From: an uncultured Lachnospiraceae bacterium
GTDB lineage: Bacteria; Bacillota; Clostridia; Lachnospirales; Lachnospiraceae
Direction of reading: 5' to 3'
DNA: 27,672 nt
Assembly (NCBI GenBank): GCA_910584785.1
Contig: CAJUDX010000029.1
Location: 10,203 to 37,874 of the forward strand
Positions 21,790 to 27,672 of this stretch are shown here, one piece after another (positions within the stretch are counted from its first letter, which is position 1; the number at the start of each line of letters is the position of its first letter). The position numbers and the translations under genes were made by a program. The notes under the pieces are model-generated. The model was not told the DNA's origin and ran no database searches. It was given only the letters and a program-made list of their open reading frames with translations.

Positions 21790-23733
21790 ATGACGGATAA
21801 GCAGAAAAAGATGTTGGCGCGGATTTGCGTAACTTTGGTGTTGTTTGTAGGATTGATGATAGGCAGCCACAGCGGGAGATTTCTCTGGCTGACACAGTTT
21901 CCTGCCGGATTTTTTGTATATCTGGTTCCTTATCTGGTGATTGGGTATGATATTGTCGGAAAGGCCGCCAGAAATATCCGCAACGGACAGGTGTTTGATG
22001 AAAATTTCCTGATGATGATTGCCACCTTCGGCGCCTTTGGCGTGGGAGAATATTCGGAGGCGCTGGCGGTGATGCTGTTTTACCAGGTGGGCGAATTGTT
22101 CCAGAATGTAGCAGTCAGCCGTTCGCGCCAGTCGATCAGCGATATGATGGATATTTGCCCGGAGTATGCCAATATTGAAGAAGATGGGCAGTTAATCCAG
22201 GTAGACCCGGACGATGTGGAGCCGGGGATGGTGATTGTGATTAAGGCCGGGGAGAGGATTCCTCTGGATGGAAAGATTGTGGAGGGCGAGTCCATGATCG
22301 ATACGGCAGCATTGACCGGAGAATCCGTACCGCGCAGGGCTGCTGTCGGCGATGAAGTTATCAGCGGGTGTGTGAACGGCAGCGGGACCTTGAAGGTGCA
22401 GGTGACGAAGGCATTCGAGGATTCTACGGTGGCAAAGATTCTGGAACTGGTGGAAAATGCAGGGAGCAAGAAGGCGAAAGTAGAGAATTTTATCACCCGT
22501 TTTGCCCGGTATTATACGCCTGTGGTAACGATTGGAGCGGCAGTATTAGCGGTGCTTCCGCCTCTGATTGCCGGGGGGAACTGGGGAGAATGGATACAGA
22601 GGGCCTGCATTTTCCTGGTAATTTCCTGCCCGTGTGCCCTGGTGATTTCGGTTCCCTTAGGATTTTTCGGAGGAATCGGCGCGGCTTCCAAGCTGGGTGT
22701 TCTGGTGAAGGGAAGTAATTACCTGGAAGCAGTGGCGGAGATGACCACCATTGTCTTTGATAAAACAGGGACGCTGACCAAAGGCGAGTTTAAGGTGCAG
22801 GAGGTTATTCCCGCAGGGAAGAGTATGGAAGGTGATGGAAACGGGAATGCAGCTTTGCAGAGAGGACAGACAGAGACAGGGACACAGACGGAAGCTGTCA
22901 GAGAAATTCTGCGTCTGGCGGCTTATGGTGAAGGGTATTCTAACCATCCGATTTCTAACTCGATTAAAGCCGCTTATGGAGATCCAGTGGATGTGGCAGG
23001 GATTGAAAAGGCAGAGGAAGTAGCCGGACACGGTATCCGGGCTGTGATTGAAGGTCGGGAAGTTTTGGTGGGCAATGGGAAGCTGATGAAGAAGATGGGG
23101 GTTTCTTCCTTTGCTGAAATAAAAAGCAGCGGCACGGTGGTCTATGTCGCCTGTGACGGCAGCTTTTTGGGCAGTATCGTGATTGCTGACAGCATTAAGG
23201 ACGGGGTAAAGGAAGCTATCCGGGAAATGAAGAAGGTGGGAGTGAAGCGTTGTGTTATGCTTACCGGCGACCGGAAAGAGGCTGCGCAGGCCGTGGCGGA
23301 TGAACTGGGGCTGGATGAAGTTCATGCGGAACTTCTGCCGGGCGATAAGGTTGGGCGTGTGGAGGAACTTCTGGCAAAGCAGCCGGCAAAAAGCCGTCTG
23401 GCATTTGCAGGGGATGGGATTAACGATGCACCGGTGCTGACGCGGGCGGATATCGGCATTGCCATGGGAAGTATGGGAAGTGATGCAGCGATCGAGGCGG
23501 CGGATGTGGTACTGATGGATGACGATGTGCGAAAAATAGCCGCTGTGGTGAAGATTTCGCGAAAGACCCTGAGGATTGTTAAGCAGAATATTGCTTTTGC
23601 CTTGGGTGTCAAGGCGCTGGTTTTGGTGCTTGGTGCCTTTGGCGCAGCGAATATGTGGGAAGCTGTGTTTGCCGATGTGGGTGTTTCCGTGATTGCAATT
23701 TTAAATTCCATGCGGGCGCTTAAGGTGAAGTAA
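21790..23733 (+). CDS. cadA: P1B-2-type heavy-metal ATPase (Cd2+/Zn2+/Pb2+ exporter) lacking an N-terminal HMA domain
   Basis: A 647-residue metal-pumping P-type ATPase of the inner membrane. Landmarks are the TGES actuator loop (ALTGESVPRR), metal site Cys280-Pro-Cys282 in SCPCALVISVP, phosphorylated Asp324 in DKTGTLT, His386-Pro387, and GDGIND (541-546). The last helix has VFADVGVSVIAILNSMRAL, whose Asp corresponds to the ZntA metal-ligand Asp. This CPC plus late Asp set is P1B-2, exporting Zn, Cd or Pb. The start at 21790 (MTDKQKK) is preferred over ATG 21757 because it has GGAGAGTGGAG upstream and matches where family members begin. The upstream gene supplies the missing HMA domain. An ArsR-type repressor heads the operon. 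Confidence 0.94.
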   Translation: MTDKQKKMLARICVTLVLFVGLMIGSHSGRFLWLTQFPAGFFVYLVPYLVIGYDIVGKAARNIRNGQVFDENFLMMIATFGAFGVGEYSEALAVMLFYQVGELFQNVAVSRSRQSISDMMDICPEYANIEEDGQLIQVDPDDVEPGMVIVIKAGERIPLDGKIVEGESMIDTAALTGESVPRRAAVGDEVISGCVNGSGTLKVQVTKAFEDSTVAKILELVENAGSKKAKVENFITRFARYYTPVVTIGAAVLAVLPPLIAGGNWGEWIQRACIFLVISCPCALVISVPLGFFGGIGAASKLGVLVKGSNYLEAVAEMTTIVFDKTGTLTKGEFKVQEVIPAGKSMEGDGNGNAALQRGQTETGTQTEAVREILRLAAYGEGYSNHPISNSIKAAYGDPVDVAGIEKAEEVAGHGIRAVIEGREVLVGNGKLMKKMGVSSFAEIKSSGTVVYVACDGSFLGSIVIADSIKDGVKEAIREMKKVGVKRCVMLTGDRKEAAQAVADELGLDEVHAELLPGDKVGRVEELLAKQPAKSRLAFAGDGINDAPVLTRADIGIAMGSMGSDAAIEAADVVLMDDDVRKIAAVVKISRKTLRIVKQNIAFALGVKALVLVLGAFGAANMWEAVFADVGVSVIAILNSMRALKVK

Positions 23734-23793
23734 TGCATTTTATGAAAAATGGATAAGAAATAGAGAGAAAAGAAGAGGAAAAAGGAGAACGAG

Positions 23794-24462
23794 ATGAACC
23801 AGGAAGTGACAGATGCATTAGATGCCAGGATTGACCAAATATGGAAAAAAATGGAAAAGTTGCCAGAAGAACTGGAGTTTTCCTGCGGTAAATGGCCACC
23901 AGAATGGGAGAAACCGTTTTCGGAAGCACAGGTTGCAAAGTGGGAGGAAACGTATAAGGTTCGCCTGCCTGAGGATTACCGGCGTTTTATTACGACGAAG
24001 GCAGGAGGCGGGTCACAGCCGTTTTACGGACTTTGCAGCCTGACGGGAAGAGATATGAAAAAAATGCTGGAGGAAATGGAGGTAAGCAAGCCATTTCCCT
24101 ATACCCTGGATAAGCCGCTGATTATTTTTAATATGACCGAAGAGGAGCAGGAAGCTTATTTTAATGAAGATGATGAAGAAACCGGGGGCGGATTTATTCC
24201 TCTGTGTACGGAGGGATGCGGGATGGACAGTATCCTTGTCGTCAGTGCACAGGATGAGGCTACTTATGGCACGGTCTGGTTTTTTGACTTGGCGAATGAT
24301 TTTGGGATTGCTCCCATGCGAAGCCAGGAAACCGGTAAGCCGTTTAGCTTTCTGGACTGGCTGGAATACTGGGTGGACTTTACGATCAGCCATGGGCCGA
24401 GTGATTACTTTTCCTATGGAGAATTAACTGGGCCGTTCTCAGGGGAAGAAGATGAAAAGTAG
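23794..24462 (+). CDS. SMI1/KNR4 (SUKH) domain protein
   Basis: A 222-residue acidic soluble protein. The SUKH fold is recognised from FSEAQVAKWEETYKVRLPEDYRRFITTKAGGG (about 43-74) and the later WFFDLANDFGIAPM and FLDWLEYWVDF stretches. Many bacterial SUKH proteins are immunity proteins against polymorphic or contact-dependent toxins, but others are solitary with unknown roles. No toxin gene is visible beside it. It has a good ribosome binding site (AAAAAGGAG) and lies 60 nt after cadA without a terminator, so read-through from the metal operon is likely; a link to metal resistance is not established. Confidence 0.85.
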   Translation: MNQEVTDALDARIDQIWKKMEKLPEELEFSCGKWPPEWEKPFSEAQVAKWEETYKVRLPEDYRRFITTKAGGGSQPFYGLCSLTGRDMKKMLEEMEVSKPFPYTLDKPLIIFNMTEEEQEAYFNEDDEETGGGFIPLCTEGCGMDSILVVSAQDEATYGTVWFFDLANDFGIAPMRSQETGKPFSFLDWLEYWVDFTISHGPSDYFSYGELTGPFSGEEDEK

Positions 24463-24480
24463 AAGATCTAGCAATTAAAA

Positions 24481-24580
24481 GTTCACTGCCGATTAGGCGG
24501 TCTAAATTCAGGTATTCCAAATGTGTCCAGCAGACTTTTATTTATGGTGGTACGACCACTTGTAGGTGCATGAAGGTTTA
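24481..24580 (+). repeat. Copy 2 of the 100-bp dispersed element, probable structured RNA
   Basis: It matches the minus strand of 10860-10959 at 88/100 positions without gaps; 11 of the 12 differences are transitions. Predicted helices on this strand are CTGCC/GGCGG around GATTA, TGTGTCCA/TAGGTGCA (7 of 8 pairs including wobbles), and a perfect hairpin GTGGT-ACG-ACCAC. It starts 18 nt after the SUKH stop. The predicted promoter for the downstream aminotransferase lies after it, so here it may be part of the 3' end of the upstream transcript or an independent RNA. Confidence 0.65.
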
Positions 24581-24612
24581 AAAGAAACTTCTAATACTTC
24601 TTGATTATTTCA

Positions 24613-24621
24613 TGTTATAAT
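24613..24621 (+). promoter_or_regulatory. Extended -10 promoter of the C-S lyase gene
   Basis: TGTTATAAT combines an extended TGn with a consensus -10 TATAAT (24616-24621); the -35 region is poor. The start of transcription would be about 40 nt before the ATG at 24668. Confidence 0.5.
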
Positions 24622-24667
24622 TAGATGGTAGTGGAATTAAAAAGGATGATTAGGAAGGAGAATTTTA

Positions 24668-25876
24668 ATGAAGTATGATTTTACAACGATTATGGATCGC
24701 AGGGGAAAAGATGCTTCGGCAGTGGATGCCATTGGCAAAACCGGCCCAATGTCCATGCCGGCCCCCAAGGAGGGATTTGATCCGATTCCCATGTGGGTGG
24801 CAGATATGAACTTTCCTACAGTACCTACGATCACGGAGGCGATTATCCGGCGGGCAAAACATCCGGCTTTTGGATATTTTGCGCTTACAGATGAATATTT
24901 TGATTCTATTATTCGCTGGCATCAGGCCCGCAATGGGATTTCGGATTTAAACCGGGAGTGTATCGGCTATCAGAACGGAGTCCTGGGTGGAGTCGTCAGC
25001 GCACTGAATGTATTGTGTTCCAAGGGCGACCATGTATTGCTTCATTCTCCGACCTACATTGGCTTTACCATGAGTCTGAAAAATAACGGATATGCAATTG
25101 TACACTCTCCTCTGGTGAAAGATAAGAATGGGATGATGCGTATGGATTATGAAGATATGGAGAAAAAAATCGTGGAAAATCAGATACACGCCACGATACT
25201 TTGTTCTCCGCATAATCCCTGCGGTCGGGTGTGGGAAAAATGGGAGCTGGAAAAAGCCATGGATCTATTCAGAAAATATGATGTATATGTTATTTCTGAT
25301 GAGATTTGGTCAGATATTATCCTGAACGGATACAAACACATCCCGACGCAGTCCGTCAGTGAAGATGCAAAAAAACGTACCATTGCGTTTTATGCACCTT
25401 CTAAGACGTTTAACCTTGCTGGCCTGGTAGGTTCTTATCATATTATTTATCATCCGTGGCTCAGGGATCGGATGAAAAAAGAGTGTTCGCTTTCCCACTA
25501 TAATGATATGAATGTACTGTCCATGCACGCTCTGATTGGAGCGTATAAGCCGGAGGGACATGTATGGCTGGACGAGCTGCGCCAGACCATCACCGCGAAT
25601 GTAAACTTTGCCACAGACTACATAAAAAATCATTTTCCCGGCGTGGAATTTTCCCGACCTCAGGGAACCTATATGCTGTTTTTAGACTGCTCCAAATGGT
25701 GCGGGGAGCATGGAAAAACGATTGATCAGCTACAAAAGGCGGGGTATGACGTGGGGGTAGTGTGGCAGGATGGCCGCGACTTTGGCGGTCCATGCCATAT
25801 TCGTTTGAATCTGGCGCTGCCCTTATCGCGGGTTGAAGAAGCATTTTCCAGACTGGAAAAGTATGTTTTTTGTTAA
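24668..25876 (+). CDS. PatB/MalY-type pyridoxal-phosphate aminotransferase (cystathionine beta-lyase / C-S lyase)
   Basis: A 402-residue fold-type I pyridoxal-phosphate enzyme. The opening MKYDFTTIMDRRG and PIPMWVADMNFPTVPTITEAIIRRAKHPAFGYF are hallmarks of the MalY/PatB group. SPHNPCGRVW holds the Asn that contacts the cofactor, ISDEIWSDIIL the Asp for the pyridine nitrogen, and APSKTFNLAGL the Schiff-base Lys246. It most likely cleaves cystathionine or cysteine conjugates to a thiol, pyruvate and ammonia in the cytosol; an aminotransferase role is possible. AGGAAGGAG lies just before the ATG. It stands alone between the repeat element and the convergent Crp/Fnr gene. Confidence 0.92.
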   Translation: MKYDFTTIMDRRGKDASAVDAIGKTGPMSMPAPKEGFDPIPMWVADMNFPTVPTITEAIIRRAKHPAFGYFALTDEYFDSIIRWHQARNGISDLNRECIGYQNGVLGGVVSALNVLCSKGDHVLLHSPTYIGFTMSLKNNGYAIVHSPLVKDKNGMMRMDYEDMEKKIVENQIHATILCSPHNPCGRVWEKWELEKAMDLFRKYDVYVISDEIWSDIILNGYKHIPTQSVSEDAKKRTIAFYAPSKTFNLAGLVGSYHIIYHPWLRDRMKKECSLSHYNDMNVLSMHALIGAYKPEGHVWLDELRQTITANVNFATDYIKNHFPGVEFSRPQGTYMLFLDCSKWCGEHGKTIDQLQKAGYDVGVVWQDGRDFGGPCHIRLNLALPLSRVEEAFSRLEKYVFC

Positions 25877-25996
25877 AATTTTGCCAATAGTTAAAGGCAA
25901 CAAGGCTGAGGAACGGGCAACAGCCCTTCCGGTAATTTTGGATGGGTATTTTATCCTGCCGGATGCACCGGAAATAGGCATACAGTGTCTGCCTGA

Positions 25997-26710
25997 TTAA
26001 GGGGCGTAAGGATGCCCTAATTCGGGAGATAAGTGCGGACAAATGGAAACTGTATTTTTATGATAATCCAGCAGGCCATCCCGTTTCATCTTACTTAATT
26101 CCTTGGAAAGGGCGCTACGGTCGAGGTTCAGATAATCGGCTAATTGCTGACGGTTAAAGGGAAGTACAAGATGGCGGCTTCCCTGTTCGGCAATCAGCTG
26201 GGAAAAGTAGGATAAAAGCCGTTCGCGTATGGTTTTGGGAGAGGTGTGCAGGCTGCGCCGGGAAAGCTGCAGATTCTTCTGGGCGCTGATAATGACAAGG
26301 TTTTGCATCAGCTTGGGTAGAGCATTGCAGGCAGTACAGGGGATAAAGAGTCTGGATACATGGATAAATAGAATCTTACAGGCTTCATTGGCAATTACGT
26401 GAATCATCAGGCGTTCACCGGGAATGCAGGCATAGGCTTCGGCAAATACTCCGCCCCTGGGGATAATGCTGAGAATGGTTTGATTTCCCCAAAAGTCATA
26501 ATGCCCAATCTGCACGCTGCCTGAAAGAACAAGGCCGATTTGTGTAACGGTGTTTCCCTCCTCAATAATGCGTGTGCCCTTTTGGAAGATGAGCGTTTGA
26601 AAGTCAAGATAAGCAGCAATCTCCTGGATATCCTCCGCTGTACAGCCGCGAAAAAGGGCAGTCGTGGTGAGAAATGGAATATCTGCAGAAAAATCACACG
26701 ATATTTTCAT
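25997..26710 (-). CDS. Crp/Fnr-family transcriptional regulator
   Basis: A 237-residue regulator. The cyclic-nucleotide-like sensor barrel covers about 15-140 (LFRGCTAEDIQEIAAYLDFQTLIFQKGTRIIEEG...GLVLSGSVQIGHYDFWGNQTIL), and the Crp helix-turn-helix is at about 180-225 (LPFNRQQLADYLNLDRSALSKELSKMKRDGLL). It lacks the N-terminal four-Cys cluster of oxygen-sensing Fnr, but two Cys in IPCTAC near the middle could hold a cofactor. The frame is open to 27214; the ATG at 26710 is chosen since family homology begins there and the extension would run through the divergent gene. It diverges from a 4Fe-4S protein gene with a perfect palindrome between them, as in HcpR-type nitrosative or redox regulons; that assignment is inferred. 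Confidence 0.9.
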   Translation of the reverse strand: MKISCDFSADIPFLTTTALFRGCTAEDIQEIAAYLDFQTLIFQKGTRIIEEGNTVTQIGLVLSGSVQIGHYDFWGNQTILSIIPRGGVFAEAYACIPGERLMIHVIANEACKILFIHVSRLFIPCTACNALPKLMQNLVIISAQKNLQLSRRSLHTSPKTIRERLLSYFSQLIAEQGSRHLVLPFNRQQLADYLNLDRSALSKELSKMKRDGLLDYHKNTVSICPHLSPELGHPYAP

Positions 26711-26726
26711 AAAAAACCTCGTTTCC

Positions 26727-26740
26727 GTGGTTATAACCAC
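26727..26740. promoter_or_regulatory. Palindromic Crp/Fnr-type operator between divergent genes
   Basis: GTGGTTATAACCAC is a perfect 14-bp palindrome. Its centre (26733.5) lies about 41.5 nt upstream of the start of transcription predicted from the -10 box at 26763-26768. This is the classical class II activator position, and a -35 box is correspondingly absent. It is 17 nt before the regulator's own start, so autoregulation is also likely. Confidence 0.7.
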
Positions 26741-26762
26741 ATACTTTTGCTGCGCAGTATAG

Positions 26763-26768
26763 TATAAT
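26763..26768 (+). promoter_or_regulatory. -10 box of the 4Fe-4S protein gene
   Basis: TATAAT with no recognisable -35 box at the usual distance; the palindrome at 26727-26740 takes its place. The ribosome binding site AAGGAGGATG follows before the ATG at 26798. Confidence 0.6.
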
Positions 26769-26797
26769 CGCGCTGTAAAGTCAAGGAGGATGAACTT

Positions 26798-27460
26798 ATG
26801 GTAAGAAAAATCATAAAAATTGATGAAGAAAAGTGTAATGGCTGCAGTGCATGTGCCAGGGCCTGTCATGAGGGCGCAATTGAAATGGTGGAAGGAAAGG
26901 CAAAGCTCACCCGCGAGGATTACTGTGACGGTCTGGGTGACTGCCTGCCGGAATGCCCATGCGGTGCAATTACGTTTGAGGAGAGAGAGGCCCCTGCTTA
27001 TGATGAAGCGGCTGTACTGGCAGCAAAACAGAAAAAGATGAAGGAGACAAATAGGCTTGAGGAAAGTAATAAGGAGATGAAAGAAGAGCGCTCTTCCCAG
27101 CTTGGACAATGGCCCTGCCAGATTAAGCTTGTTCCGGTGAATGCGCCATATTTTCACGGAGCGAAGCTGCTGGTTGCAGCGGATTGTACAGCGTTTGCCT
27201 ATGCGGATGTGCATTATCGCTATATGAAGGGGAAAATTACACTTATTGGCTGTCCTAAGCTGGATTCGGTGGATTATAGTGAGAAATTAACAGACATAAT
27301 TAAGATAAATGAAATCAAAAGTGTTACAGTTCTGCGGATGGAGGTGCCTTGCTGCGGTGGTCTTGAGATGGCAGTGAAAAACGCTCTTAAGGCAAGTGGG
27401 AAAATGATTCCCTGGCAGGTGGTGACGGTGTCGACGGACGGTAAAATCCTGGAAGAATGA
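26798..27460 (+). CDS. 4Fe-4S ferredoxin-domain protein, likely redox partner
   Basis: A 220-residue protein. The N-terminal ferredoxin domain has one standard cluster motif, Cys13-x2-Cys16-x2-Cys19-x3-Cys23, and a second with unusual spacing, Cys43-x5-Cys49-x3-Cys53 (plus Cys55). A charged linker (about 70-100) leads to a conserved C-terminal region with further Cys (WPCQIKL, AADCTAFAYADVHYRY, LIGCPKLD, VPCCGG). Proteins of this type are often found beside Crp/Fnr regulators and hydroxylamine reductase (hcp) genes in Clostridia, where they may supply electrons; no hcp lies in the window. It appears to be activated by the divergent regulator from a class II site. Confidence 0.88.
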   Translation: MVRKIIKIDEEKCNGCSACARACHEGAIEMVEGKAKLTREDYCDGLGDCLPECPCGAITFEEREAPAYDEAAVLAAKQKKMKETNRLEESNKEMKEERSSQLGQWPCQIKLVPVNAPYFHGAKLLVAADCTAFAYADVHYRYMKGKITLIGCPKLDSVDYSEKLTDIIKINEIKSVTVLRMEVPCCGGLEMAVKNALKASGKMIPWQVVTVSTDGKILEE

Positions 27461-27509
27461 TTTAGCATGCAGTTGGTGGTTTTGTTTTGATATATTGAGA
27501 GAAAAAGCA

Positions 27510-27560
27510 AAAGCTCAAGCGTTCAGATTAAATGAATCTGTTCGTTTGAGCTTTATTTTT
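27510..27560 (+). terminator. Intrinsic terminator after the 4Fe-4S protein gene
   Basis: Outer stem AAAGCTCAA (27510-27518) / TTGAGCTTT (27546-27554), continued inward by CAGATT/AATCTG with a small internal mismatch, then ATTTTT. It ends the 4Fe-4S transcript, so what follows belongs to another unit. Confidence 0.8.
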
Positions 27561-27572
27561 GGAGAAATCTAA

Positions 27573-27671
27573 TTTTCGCAGATTAAGCCCTTCTGCGAAA
27601 AGAGAAAGGGTGAAAGAAAAACGTTTCACCCATACCTGTTTGTGCTGTGAAACGTACACAGTATGGAGGAA
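27573..27671 (+). promoter_or_regulatory. Leader of a gene beyond the window, with competing hairpins
   Basis: Three perfect inverted repeats lie in a row: TTTTCGCAG/CTGCGAAAA (27573-27581/27593-27601), GGGTGAAA/TTTCACCC (27608-27615/27624-27631) and ACGTTTCAC/GTGAAACGT (27621-27629/27647-27655). The last two share 27624-27629 and cannot both form. A GGAGGA ribosome binding site (27665-27670) follows, so a gene probably starts just past the window. Bases 27632-27671 match the leader at 19866-19905. Confidence 0.5.
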
Positions 27672-27672
27672 A

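Noticed and set aside
22657..23325. 222-codon minus-strand frame inside cadA
   Set aside because: Antisense to the ATPase phosphorylation and nucleotide-binding domains; no recognisable features.

Overview
The window looks like a chromosomal stretch from an anaerobic, moderate-GC Firmicute, most likely a gut Lachnospiraceae/Clostridia member. This rests on strong AGGAGG-type ribosome binding sites, split transketolase genes, AT-rich spacers with clear sigma-A promoters, ferredoxin-type and FMN/Fe-S redox proteins and many carbohydrate and TRAP transport genes. No phage, IS transposase, CRISPR array, rRNA or tRNA was seen. Species cannot be named from the sequence alone.

Region 1 (1-6419, minus strand) is a sugar-uptake and pentose-phosphate-type cluster. 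Reading leftwards it holds a FadR-type GntR regulator, a lipoprotein solute-binding protein (ATGA overlap with the regulator), two CUT1-type ABC permeases, the N- and C-terminal halves of transketolase, a small cupin, and the first 18 codons of a transaldolase/fructose-6-phosphate-aldolase-like gene cut by the window edge. No ABC ATPase is present, so a shared ATPase elsewhere is implied. Two good internal promoters precede the transketolase and aldolase genes. Region 2 (6770-8720, plus strand) is divergent and encodes an IolE-like TIM-barrel protein and a Gfo/Idh/MocA oxidoreductase. They probably process the same substrate family as region 1.

Region 3 (8768-11093) has a long hairpin between convergent genes, a methyl-accepting chemotaxis protein, and a 520-bp spacer with structured repeats. 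Region 4 (11094-15218, plus strand) holds an iron-sulfur flavoprotein, a membrane protein with a perfect heptad repeat, and an OmpR-type response regulator with a histidine kinase that has a long acidic external domain. Region 5 (15353-20711) has a palindromic intergenic element, an AraC regulator, a divergent TRAP transporter (dctPQM) and a FadR-type regulator whose likely operator lies just downstream of the dctP promoter.

Region 6 (20781-24462) is a Cd/Zn resistance unit: an ArsR/SmtB repressor with an intact alpha-5 metal site, a free-standing HMA domain protein, a P1B-2 ATPase without its own HMA domain, and a SUKH-domain protein. Region 7 (24481-27672) has a PatB/MalY-type C-S lyase, a Crp/Fnr regulator divergent from a 4Fe-4S protein across a perfect 14-bp palindrome, a terminator, and a leader with competing hairpins for a gene beyond the window.

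The most novel-looking signal is a 100-bp intergenic element present twice (10860-10959 minus, 24481-24580 plus; 88/100 identical without gaps). Its substitutions preserve helices mainly through G-U wobbles on one strand only, which suggests a conserved structured RNA. Second is the window-end leader, which shares a 40-bp block (34/40) with the leader of the FadR-type regulator at 19909.
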